DNA of 17,714 bases from SAR86 cluster bacterium (GTDB taxonomy: Bacteria; Pseudomonadota; Gammaproteobacteria; Magnimaribacterales; D2472). The notes under the pieces are model-generated. The model worked only from the letters and a program-made list of their open reading frames with translations. It did no database searches and was not told the DNA's origin. Below, one piece after another: positions 7,455-14,766 of the stretch. The stretch lies in the NCBI GenBank assembly GCA_016779505.1, contig JADHNM010000018.1:1-17714 (forward strand), written 5' to 3'. The number at the start of each line of letters is the position of its first letter. Within the stretch, counting starts at the first letter, position 1. A program made the position numbers and the translations under genes.

Positions 7455-10273
7455 CTTTTTAGAACTTCTTTTAGGTATTTCCCTGTATAAGACTTTTTAG
7501 ACTGAGCAACTTTGTTTGGTGGTCCTTCAGCAATTATTAGACCTCCATCACTCCCTCCCTCTGGACCAAGGTCTATTATCCAGTCACTTGATTTGATTAC
7601 ATCTAGATTGTGTTCAATTACCACCACAGTATTGCCTTGATCAGACAGCCTTTTTAAGACACCCAGTAGCAATTCAATATCATAAAAGTGCAGACCTGTT
7701 GTCGGCTCATCTAATATAAACAATGTTTTACCGGTGCTTCTTTTGGAAAGCTCTTTAGCAAGCTTAATTCTTTGGGCCTCTCCTCCAGATAAGGTAGTAG
7801 CAGACTGCCCAAGTGTTATATAGGTAAGACCTACATCTGCCAAAGTCTGCAGTTTATTTTTAATTGCCGGAATTGCTTCAAAAAACTCTAGAGCTTCCTC
7901 AACAGTCATGCTTAAAACTTCAGCAATATTTTTTTTCTTAAACTTAACTTCAAGCGTTTGTTCGTTGTATCTTTTGCCATCACAAATATCACATTTCACA
8001 TAAATATCTGCTAGAAAATGCATCTCCACTTTTATCATTCCATCTCCCTGGCATGCCTCGCATCTTCCTCCCTTTACATTAAAGCTAAATCGACCTGGTT
8101 TATAACCCCTTGTTCTTGCTTCATCAGACTGTGAAAATAAATCTCTGATATGTGAAAAGAGGCCTGTATAGGTTGCTGGATTAGATCTTGGTGTCCGACC
8201 AATAGGCGACTGATCTATTCCTATGACTTTATCTAGATGCTCTAAACCTTTTATTTGTTTGCATTTAATTTCTTTATTTAGATTTGCTTTATTTAGCAAA
8301 AAGCTGCTCATAGGCATCAAAGTTTGATTGATGAGCGAAGATTTACCAGACCCGGAGACACCGGTGATGCAAGTAAAAACACCCACAGGGATCTTCACAG
8401 TTACATGTTGCAAATTATTTTCATAAGCTTCAATAATTTCAATAAATTTATCAGGCTTCTTGGTGCTCTTGGGAAAATCAATCTTTCTTCTACCAGAGAG
8501 GTAAGCTGCAGTCATTGATTCCTTGCTTTGTAAGATGTCGGCTAACTTCCCTTGGGCGCAGATTTTCCCACCATGTTTGCCAGCCCCCGGACCAATGTCA
8601 ATAATATGATCTGCACATCTAATTGCCTCCTCATCATGCTCAACTACTATTACTGTATTTCCAAGACTTTTAAGATGGTATAGGGTTTTAATTAGCTTTT
8701 CATTATCTCTTTGATGAAGGCCTATTGAAGGTTCATCGAGAACATAAGTTACGCCAACCAGGCCAGACCCAATTTGGCTAGCCAGTCTTATTCTTTGAGC
8801 TTCTCCTCCAGACAGTGATCCAGCACTTCTATCCAACGTTAGATAATTAAGCCCAACATCCTCAAGAAATGAAAGACGCTCTTTAATTTCTTTTAAAATC
8901 TTTTCAGCAATCGTTGCTTTGGCTCCATCAAGTTCAATGTTTTGAAAAAAGGATAATGCATCCGAAATTTTTTGATTAGTAATATTTTGAATCGGAGTTG
9001 TATTAATAAAAATATTTCTTGATTCTTTTTTCAGCCTAGATCCTTCACAAGAATTACAGTGGCTATCTGAAAGCATTTTTGCCAATTCATTTCTAATAAA
9101 TTCTGAATCTGTCTCTTTAAATCTTCTTTCAGTATTAGGAATAATACCTTCAAAACGGTGTTGTCGGACTATTTTGCTGCCACTACTAAAACTTTTAGAG
9201 AAGTTAATTTTATCCTTTGATCCCCATAATAAAATATTTTGGATTTCTTCAGAGTAGGATTCCCATGGAGTATCTAAATTAAAATCATAGTGCTTAGCTA
9301 AACATTTTAATTGATGGAAATAGAATCTATTCCTCCTATTCCATCCTTTAATAGCCCCTTCATTAATTGTTGCAGAATCATCTGAGATTAATTTTTTTTG
9401 ATCAAAATATTGAATAACCCCTAAACCGTCGCATTTTTCACAGGCTCCAAAAGGATTATTAAAAGAAAACATCCTTGGCTCCAACTCTGTTACAGAATAG
9501 CCGCACTGAGAACAAGAAAAATTTGAAGAAAAAAGTAGTGCTTCTGATTCATCATCAAGCACCTCTATTTGAATCAGACCCCCAGATAGACTGAGAGCAG
9601 TATCAATTGATTCAGATAGCCTAGAGCGGTTGTCATCATCTTTCTGTAATTTCAATCTATCTACGATAGCTGATATATCATGCTTTTGGTTTTTATTTAA
9701 CGATGGAAATTCATCTAACGGGTAGACCACGCCATTTATCTTCACTCTGACAAAGCCCTGAGCTTTCAGGTCTTCATAAATTCCAAGATGCTCTCCCTTT
9801 TTACCTCTTATTACAGGAGCCATCACCATGATTTTTTTATCATACCCAAGTGCATATATCTCATCACATATCTCACTGACGGTTTTGGCAGAAAGTTCTT
9901 CGTTATGATCTGGGCAAATTGGGATCCCAATTCTTGCATACAACAATCTGAGATAATCATATATTTCTGTAACAGTTCCCACGGTTGATCTTGGGTTATG
10001 TGAAGTGGATTTTTGCTCAATAGATATCGCGGGAGAGAGGCCATCAATTTGATCAACATCTGGTTTTTCCATCATAGATAAAAATTGTCTTGCATATGAA
10101 GATAGAGATTCCACATAACGTCTCTGACCTTCAGCATAGATTGTGTCGAAAGCTAGTGATGATTTGCCAGAACCTGATAATCCAGTTATAACTATTAATT
10201 TTCCTCGAGGAATTTCTAGAGAAATATTTTTAAGATTATGCGTCCGTGCTCCTTTTATAGAAATTTTATCCAT
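7451..10273 (-). CDS. uvrA: Excinuclease ABC subunit A
   Basis: UvrA is the DNA-damage sensor of nucleotide excision repair. Its dimer loads UvrB at bulky lesions. The 940-residue product is the same length as E. coli UvrA. It has two ABC ATPase modules: Walker A GLSGSGKS at 31-38 and GVSGSGKS in the second half, each with an LSGGEAQRI signature and a VLDEP or ILDEP Walker B. Zinc ligands are visible as Cys254/Cys257 with Cys278/Cys281, and as the later CEAC...CDIC set. The N-terminus MDKISIKGARTHNLKN matches the family, fixing the start. No Shine-Dalgarno is seen, only an A-run just before the ATG. The gene is divergent from ssb, as in E. coli, but no SOS box is visible between them. Confidence 0.98.
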   Translation of the reverse strand: MDKISIKGARTHNLKNISLEIPRGKLIVITGLSGSGKSSLAFDTIYAEGQRRYVESLSSYARQFLSMMEKPDVDQIDGLSPAISIEQKSTSHNPRSTVGTVTEIYDYLRLLYARIGIPICPDHNEELSAKTVSEICDEIYALGYDKKIMVMAPVIRGKKGEHLGIYEDLKAQGFVRVKINGVVYPLDEFPSLNKNQKHDISAIVDRLKLQKDDDNRSRLSESIDTALSLSGGLIQIEVLDDESEALLFSSNFSCSQCGYSVTELEPRMFSFNNPFGACEKCDGLGVIQYFDQKKLISDDSATINEGAIKGWNRRNRFYFHQLKCLAKHYDFNLDTPWESYSEEIQNILLWGSKDKINFSKSFSSGSKIVRQHRFEGIIPNTERRFKETDSEFIRNELAKMLSDSHCNSCEGSRLKKESRNIFINTTPIQNITNQKISDALSFFQNIELDGAKATIAEKILKEIKERLSFLEDVGLNYLTLDRSAGSLSGGEAQRIRLASQIGSGLVGVTYVLDEPSIGLHQRDNEKLIKTLYHLKSLGNTVIVVEHDEEAIRCADHIIDIGPGAGKHGGKICAQGKLADILQSKESMTAAYLSGRRKIDFPKSTKKPDKFIEIIEAYENNLQHVTVKIPVGVFTCITGVSGSGKSSLINQTLMPMSSFLLNKANLNKEIKCKQIKGLEHLDKVIGIDQSPIGRTPRSNPATYTGLFSHIRDLFSQSDEARTRGYKPGRFSFNVKGGRCEACQGDGMIKVEMHFLADIYVKCDICDGKRYNEQTLEVKFKKKNIAEVLSMTVEEALEFFEAIPAIKNKLQTLADVGLTYITLGQSATTLSGGEAQRIKLAKELSKRSTGKTLFILDEPTTGLHFYDIELLLGVLKRLSDQGNTVVVIEHNLDVIKSSDWIIDLGPEGGSDGGLIIAEGPPNKVAQSKKSYTGKYLKEVLKS

Positions 10274-10324
10274 TTTTTTTAAGAATTTTTATCCAGCTGA
10301 TTTGTTTCGAGTTAAACTTAAGTA

Positions 10325-10330
10325 ATTATA
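10325..10330 (-). promoter_or_regulatory. Candidate -10 element for uvrA
   Basis: The minus strand reads TATAAT, an exact sigma-70 -10 hexamer, in the 67-nt spacer between uvrA and ssb. Transcription would start near 10318 and give a leader of about 45 nt to the uvrA ATG. No good -35 is seen at the expected distance, where the sequence would lie in the first codons of ssb, so the promoter call is tentative. The adjacent ACTTAAGT (10316-10323) is a perfect 8-bp palindrome that could be an operator or chance. Confidence 0.4.
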
Positions 10331-10335
10331 AGAGG
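10331..10335 (+). promoter_or_regulatory. Shine-Dalgarno of ssb
   Basis: AGAGG lies 5 nt before the ssb ATG. It is one of the better ribosome binding sites in the window and supports that start, which also matches the family N-terminus MARGVNKVILVGNLG. Confidence 0.7.
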
Positions 10336-10340
10336 TAATT

Positions 10341-10778
10341 ATGGCTAGAGGAGTAAATAAAGTAATTTTGGTGGGTAATTTAGGACAAAAACCTGAAATG
10401 CGTTATACCCAGACAAATACAGCGGTCGCTACACTTTCCATTGCAACATCTGAGTCTTGGAAGGATAAAGATTCTGGAGAGCAAAGAGAAAAAACGGAAT
10501 GGCATAGAGTGGTCTTTTTTGGAAAATTGGCAGAAATTGCCGAACAATATCTTGATAAAGGCTCCCAACTTTATATTGAGGGCAAATTGCAAACAAGAAA
10601 GTGGCAAGATAAAGAGGGAAATGATAGATACACGACTGAAATACTTGGTAACGAGATGAATATGCTTGGTGGTAGGCAATCAACGGGTGATGGGGGTGCA
10701 TATGATCAATCTCAACCTGCTACTCAGTCAGCTCCATCTCAAGAATCTCAAATCTCAGAGGAAGATATACCTTTCTAG
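10341..10778 (+). CDS. ssb: Single-stranded DNA-binding protein
   Basis: SSB coats single-stranded DNA during replication, recombination and repair, and recruits partner proteins through its C-terminal tip. The 145-residue product has the OB-fold domain (about 1-110): GVNKVILVGNLGQKPEMRYT, then KTEWHRVVFFGKLAEIAEQYLDKGSQLYIEGKL around residues 51-83. A short Gln/Ser-rich linker follows. It ends EEDIPF, the acidic interaction tip (E. coli DDDIPF). The linker is shorter than in E. coli, where the whole protein is 178 residues. It is divergent from uvrA and is followed after only 6 nt by a crotonase gene on the same strand, suggesting co-transcription. Confidence 0.97.
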   Translation: MARGVNKVILVGNLGQKPEMRYTQTNTAVATLSIATSESWKDKDSGEQREKTEWHRVVFFGKLAEIAEQYLDKGSQLYIEGKLQTRKWQDKEGNDRYTTEILGNEMNMLGGRQSTGDGGAYDQSQPATQSAPSQESQISEEDIPF

Positions 10779-10784
10779 ATTTTA

Positions 10785-11642
10785 GTGACTTTCAAAACAA
10801 TTACACTAGAACAGCATGAAAATCTTGCTGTTATTTTGTTAAATAGGCCAGAAAAATTAAACGCTTTTACATTCCTAATGATGGAAGAGCTCATTAGCGC
10901 TCTAGACTTAATAGAGGTAGATGACAATTTAAAAGCAGTTATTATTTCAGGATCAGGAAGAGCCTTTTGTGCAGGCGCTGATTTAAGCAGTGGTAAAGAT
11001 ACATTTAATCCATCTTTTGATAATTTTGCAGTAAAAGAGAATGATTTCAGAAGAGATTCTGGCGGTATTCTTACTTTGAGAATGTATAAATTTTTAAAGC
11101 CAATTATATTTGCTTGCAATGGTCCCGCAGTCGGGATTGGAGCATCTATGCAGCTTCCCGGAGATATCCGCATTGCATCTGAAAATGCTAGGTTTGGATT
11201 TGTATTTAATAATAGAGGGATTGTGCCTGATGCATGCAGCAGCTGGTTTCTTCCAAAAATTGTTGGAATTTCCAAAGCTTTGGATTTAACCTTTTCTGGC
11301 AGAATCATAGAATGCCAGGAAGCTTTAGATATCTCATTAATTTCAAGTATTCACAAACCAGAAAATCTGATCGATGATGCTATAAATATTGCTCAGGCCC
11401 TCGTAGAGAAATCTGCACCAATCTCCATAGCAATCACTAGACAGATGCTTTGGAGGTCTTTCGGTCAAACTGATCCATACGATGCCCATGTTATTGAAAG
11501 CAAGGCTATTGATTCAAGAGGAGCATCAGATGATGCAAAAGAGGGCGTAAACTCTTTTCTTGAGAAGCGTCCAGCAAAGTTTAAAAATCTTATCTCCTCA
11601 GATATGCCTGACTTTTTTCCTTGGTGGGACGAAAGAGACTGA
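10785..11642 (+). CDS. Crotonase-fold protein (enoyl-CoA hydratase/isomerase family)
   Basis: Members of this family bind acyl-CoA and stabilise an enolate through a two-glycine oxyanion hole. The 285-residue product has the fold's landmarks: NRPEKLNAF (20-28), GRAFCAGADL (58-67) and GPAVGIGASMQLPGDIRIAS (113-132). By alignment from memory, the two glutamates used by true enoyl-CoA hydratases are replaced here by Ser121 and Phe141. An acidic residue, Asp149 in GIVPDACSSWFLPKIVG, falls where enoyl-CoA isomerases and 4-chlorobenzoyl-CoA dehalogenase place their catalytic acid. It may therefore be a delta3,delta2-enoyl-CoA isomerase or another crotonase rather than a hydratase. The start is the GTG at 10785. 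No Shine-Dalgarno is evident, so coupling to ssb (6 nt upstream) is likely. Confidence 0.9.
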   Translation: MTFKTITLEQHENLAVILLNRPEKLNAFTFLMMEELISALDLIEVDDNLKAVIISGSGRAFCAGADLSSGKDTFNPSFDNFAVKENDFRRDSGGILTLRMYKFLKPIIFACNGPAVGIGASMQLPGDIRIASENARFGFVFNNRGIVPDACSSWFLPKIVGISKALDLTFSGRIIECQEALDISLISSIHKPENLIDDAINIAQALVEKSAPISIAITRQMLWRSFGQTDPYDAHVIESKAIDSRGASDDAKEGVNSFLEKRPAKFKNLISSDMPDFFPWWDERD

Positions 11643-11644
11643 AT

Positions 11645-12703
11645 GTGAGTGTTTGGAATTCAGATCAAGCTTTTAGCTGGTATAACAAACAAGGCTGGCT
11701 AGTCGGGTGTAACTATCTTCCAAGCTCTTGCATTAATCAAATCGAAATGTTCCAAGAGGGCACCTTTAAGCTTGATGAGATTGCGAAAGAGATTTCTTGG
11801 GCAAAGGATCTTGGTTTTAATACCCTTAGAGTTTATTTGCATGATCTTTTGTGGCAAGAGAAAGATCAATTTTTAATAAGGTTTAATGATTTTTTAGATT
11901 GTTGTCAGAGCTTTAAAATGAAGCCCATTATTGTTTTATTTGATGATTGTCATTATCCATTCCCTCAGCTTGGCCCTCAGCCACTTCCAGTGAGAGGAAT
12001 TCATAATTCTGGATGGAAGCAAAGTCCTGGGCATCAAATTGTTACAGAGATCTTTGAATTAAATGCACAAAAGCATTTAAAAAGATTGCAAACATACACT
12101 CAAGAGCTTCTTGAGTTATACAAAGAGGATGAAAGAATCTTAATGTGGGATTTATACAATGAACCCGGGCAGTTTGGTATAGGAGAGAAATCATATACAT
12201 TGCTTGATTATGTTTGGAATTGGGCTCATGAGATCAGACCTTCCCAACCTCTGACTTCTTGCTTAGATGGATCAATCGGCAACTCAATCATTTCCTTAAA
12301 TCAGAGCAAATCTGACATTATTACTTTTCATACGTATGAGGCTGAAAAGCTTGAACCGACTATAAAAAAATTGAGAAAAACTGGCAGGCCTTTAATGTGC
12401 ACTGAATATATGGCAAGAGAATATGGGACTACTTTTGAATTCTGCCTCCCAATTTTTAAAAAATATAACATTGCTTGTTATAACTGGGGTTTGGTTGCTG
12501 GACGCAGTCAAACGAATTTCAACTGGGAAACAATTTTGTATTTAAATGAAGAGAGAGATAAAGGTAATTTAGTGAAGGAGGGTGATAGCTTAATCGAACC
12601 AGATCAGTGGTTTCATGATATTTTCCGTCGAGATGGATCACCATACAGCATTGAAGAAACTACTTTCATAAAAAAAATATTACACAATAAGGAATCACAA
12701 TGA
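11645..12703 (+). CDS. GH5-like glycoside hydrolase, cytoplasmic
   Basis: This is a (beta/alpha)8 glycosidase of the cellulase/mannanase type (clan GH-A). With the GTG start at 11645 it has 352 residues. The probable acid/base is Glu173 in WDLYNEP, and the probable nucleophile is Glu254 in MCTEYMAR. FHTYE (228-232) and the late YNWGLVAGRSQT (279-290) complete the expected active-site pattern. Strand motifs LGFNTLRVYLHD and KPIIVLFDDC are also typical. No signal peptide or membrane segment is seen, so it should act in the cytoplasm, perhaps on small glycosides. The substrate cannot be told from sequence. I prefer the GTG 2 nt after the crotonase stop. A TTG at 11621 would give 8 more residues and overlap the crotonase gene. 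The stop overlaps csaA by 4 nt. Confidence 0.85.
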   Translation: MSVWNSDQAFSWYNKQGWLVGCNYLPSSCINQIEMFQEGTFKLDEIAKEISWAKDLGFNTLRVYLHDLLWQEKDQFLIRFNDFLDCCQSFKMKPIIVLFDDCHYPFPQLGPQPLPVRGIHNSGWKQSPGHQIVTEIFELNAQKHLKRLQTYTQELLELYKEDERILMWDLYNEPGQFGIGEKSYTLLDYVWNWAHEIRPSQPLTSCLDGSIGNSIISLNQSKSDIITFHTYEAEKLEPTIKKLRKTGRPLMCTEYMAREYGTTFEFCLPIFKKYNIACYNWGLVAGRSQTNFNWETILYLNEERDKGNLVKEGDSLIEPDQWFHDIFRRDGSPYSIEETTFIKKILHNKESQ

Positions 12704-13038
12704 ATGACTTGGCTTGGAAAGAATTTGAGAGGGTGGATATCCGTGTTGGAACTATTTTATCTGCCGAGGAGTTTAAAGAGGCCATTAAGCCAGCAATTAA
12801 AATGACAATAGATTTTGGAAAAGAGATAGGCATTAAAAAATCATCGGCACAAATCACACATCATTATAGCCCTCAGTCTTTAATAGGCATGCAGATTACA
12901 GCAGTAATTAATTTTCCTAAAAAACAGATAGGACCATTTATGTCAGAGTGTCTTGTAACCGGCTTCACCCAACCTGATGGAAGTATTATTTTAGCTGTTC
13001 CCCAAAAAGGAGCCGCTAATGGATCTCGATTGGCTTAA
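12700..13038 (+). CDS. csaA: CsaA-type tRNA-binding domain protein / chaperone
   Basis: CsaA is a small dimeric OB-fold protein related to the C-terminal tRNA-binding domain of bacterial methionyl-tRNA synthetase. Bacillus CsaA has been described as a secretion-related chaperone, and other members bind tRNA. The 112-residue product follows the family closely: FERVDIRVGTILSAEEF (9-25), PAIKMTIDFGKEIGIKKSSAQIT (about 31-53), then VINFPKKQIGPFMSECLVTGF (69-89). The ATG overlaps the GH5 stop (ATGA), so translation is probably coupled. It ends 1 nt short of the convergent fabB stop. The fold assignment is secure; the cellular role is less so. Confidence 0.92.
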   Translation: MNDLAWKEFERVDIRVGTILSAEEFKEAIKPAIKMTIDFGKEIGIKKSSAQITHHYSPQSLIGMQITAVINFPKKQIGPFMSECLVTGFTQPDGSIILAVPQKGAANGSRLA

Positions 13039-13039
13039 T

Positions 13040-14245
13040 TTATTTGCTAAAAATAAGGCTTGCATTGGTTCCACCAAAGCCAAATGAATTACTCATTACA
13101 GCATTTATTTTTTGCTCTACCATTGACTGAGAAATTTTCAGCCCTTCCGCTTCTTCAACCAAGGTATCTATATTGATTGATGGAGCAATAAAATCATGCT
13201 TCATCATTAGAAGAGAATAAATTGCTTCTTGAGCACCAGTTGCTCCTAGTGAGTGGCCTGTCATAGATTTAGTAGATCCAATTATAGGAGCATTTGCTCC
13301 AAATACTTTTTTTATTGCGCCTAATTCAGCAATATCTCCAACTGGAGTGCTTGTGCCATGCGCATTGATATAATCAACATCAGATCCGTAAACCTCCATT
13401 GCCTCATTCATGCATCTTGTTGCCCCTTCGCCTGAAGGAGACACCATGTCATATCCATCTGAGTTTGCGCAATAACCTTTTAATCTTGCAATTATAGGAG
13501 CATTCCTTTTAATTGCATGTTCTTCTTCTTCTAAGATAAGCATTCCGGCGCCACCAGCAATTACAAAACCATCTCTATCAATGTCAAAAGGTCTAGAGGC
13601 TTTTTCAGGTGTACTATTGTATTGCGACGATAGGGCTCCCATTGCATCAAACATGGAGGACGAGGTCCAGTGATCTTGTTCGGCGCCACCAGCAATAATA
13701 ATATCTTGTTTGCCTAACTGAATAAGTTCTGCTGCATGACCAATGCAATGGGCGCTGGTTGAGCATGCAGATGATATAGAGTAATTCACTCCTTTAAGCT
13801 TAAGAGTAGTCCCTAAAATGGCAGAAACGGTGCTCCCCATTGTTTTTGTAACCGCATAAGGTCCTATTCTTTTAGGCCCACGCTTTCTTGCAACATCAGA
13901 CGCTTCTATTTGAGCGGCTGAAGAGGCTCCTCCTGAGCCAGCCACTATTCCAATTCTTGAAGTATTCATTTCCTCAAGGTTTAACGATGCATTGAGCAGC
14001 GCCTCTTGAGCAGCGATGTATCCAAATCCAGAGGCCTCACTCATGAATCGAAGAGTCTTTCTATCAATCAATTCAGATAAATTTAGATTTATGGCCCCAG
14101 AAATATGGCTTCTAAAACCCATCTCCTCATATATTAAGTTTTTTGTTATGCCGGATTTTCCTTTCTTAAGACTCCCTAAAACCTCTTGAATATCTGAGCC
14201 TATGCATGAGACTATCCCCATGCCGGTTACAACTACATTCTTCAT
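13040..14245 (-). CDS. fabB: 3-oxoacyl-[acyl-carrier-protein] synthase I
   Basis: FabB condenses malonyl-ACP with acyl-ACP and is needed to elongate the cis-unsaturated intermediate made by FabA. The 401-residue product has the thiolase-fold catalytic triad: Cys161 in SSACSTSAHC, His296 in NAHGTSTPVGD and His331 in KSMTGHSLGA. Lys326 is also conserved. The stretch SSACSTSAHCIG and FDAMGALSSQYN resemble E. coli FabB rather than FabF, and the partner fabA lies directly upstream. The start codon shares one base with the fabA stop (TAATG), so the two are coupled. The TAA stop lies 1 nt from the end of the convergent csaA. Confidence 0.96.
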   Translation of the reverse strand: MKNVVVTGMGIVSCIGSDIQEVLGSLKKGKSGITKNLIYEEMGFRSHISGAINLNLSELIDRKTLRFMSEASGFGYIAAQEALLNASLNLEEMNTSRIGIVAGSGGASSAAQIEASDVARKRGPKRIGPYAVTKTMGSTVSAILGTTLKLKGVNYSISSACSTSAHCIGHAAELIQLGKQDIIIAGGAEQDHWTSSSMFDAMGALSSQYNSTPEKASRPFDIDRDGFVIAGGAGMLILEEEEHAIKRNAPIIARLKGYCANSDGYDMVSPSGEGATRCMNEAMEVYGSDVDYINAHGTSTPVGDIAELGAIKKVFGANAPIIGSTKSMTGHSLGATGAQEAIYSLLMMKHDFIAPSINIDTLVEEAEGLKISQSMVEQKINAVMSNSFGFGGTNASLIFSK

Positions 14246-14766
14246 TAGAATTCGCTGGTATCCTTAAATAGTCCAACCCTCAAACCATCTGCTGAATAGA
14301 CATGACGATCATCAACAAACATATTCCCATCAGCAAATCCAACAACTGCTCCTCTGTTAACGACTCGTTTTATGTCAATTTCATACCTAACGATTTTTGC
14401 ATTAGGAGTCACTTGACCAAAAAATTTTACCTTATCTGAACCTAGCGCTCTTCCATATCCAGGTAATTCAAGCCAGCAAAGGTAGAAGCCTAACAATTGC
14501 CACATGGCATCTAATCCCAGACATCCTGGCATTACTGGATCTGATTTAAAATGAACTTTAAAAAACCACAAAGTTTCCTCTATATTTAGATGAGCAATAA
14601 TTTTTCCTTTGGAGTATTTTCCTGAAACCTTATCAATTTGGTCAATCGAATCAAACATTAGCATCTCATCTGATGGTAGACGACCATTGTTTGGCCCAAA
14701 TAGATCTCCGTTTCCACAAGCAACTAAGTCTTCTTTTGTATATCTTGATGCAGGTGTGAATATCAT
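14245..14766 (-). CDS. fabA: 3-hydroxydecanoyl-ACP dehydratase/isomerase
   Basis: FabA dehydrates 3-hydroxydecanoyl-ACP and isomerises trans-2- to cis-3-decenoyl-ACP, the branch point to unsaturated fatty acids under oxygen-independent synthesis. The product has 173 residues (E. coli 172) in a single hot-dog fold. Catalytic His72 lies in WFFKVHFKSDPVMPGCLG, and Asp86 lies in GLDAMWQLLGFY. LGSDKVKFFGQV follows, as in the family. An AAGGA Shine-Dalgarno (14771-14775, minus strand) sits 4 nt before the ATG, inside the end of ispB, and the start overlaps the ispB stop by 4 nt. FabA with FabB supports a proteobacterial host. Confidence 0.97.
   Translation of the reverse strand: MIFTPASRYTKEDLVACGNGDLFGPNNGRLPSDEMLMFDSIDQIDKVSGKYSKGKIIAHLNIEETLWFFKVHFKSDPVMPGCLGLDAMWQLLGFYLCWLELPGYGRALGSDKVKFFGQVTPNAKIVRYEIDIKRVVNRGAVVGFADGNMFVDDRHVYSADGLRVGLFKDTSEF

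Noticed and set aside
7421..7460. Possible terminator after rplQ: TGAACC (7421-7426) pairing with GGTTCA (7440-7445), then TTTTT at 7456
   Set aside because: The 6-bp stem has a 13-nt loop, lies inside the coding region, and the T-run begins 10 nt after the stem; this is not a convincing intrinsic terminator.
10302..10330. TTGTTT with a downstream AT-rich hexamer as an ssb promoter
   Set aside because: The -10 would place the transcript start at or beyond the ssb Shine-Dalgarno, leaving no usable leader; the real ssb promoter was not identified.
10775..11308. Minus-strand 177-codon open frame within the crotonase gene
   Set aside because: It is fully antisense to a clear family member, has no recognisable domain, and is best explained as a shadow of the coding strand.
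11621..11645. TTG at 11621 as the start of the GH5-like gene
   Set aside because: It overlaps the crotonase gene by 22 nt and adds basic residues without family support. The GTG at 11645, 2 nt after the stop, is more likely, though not proven.
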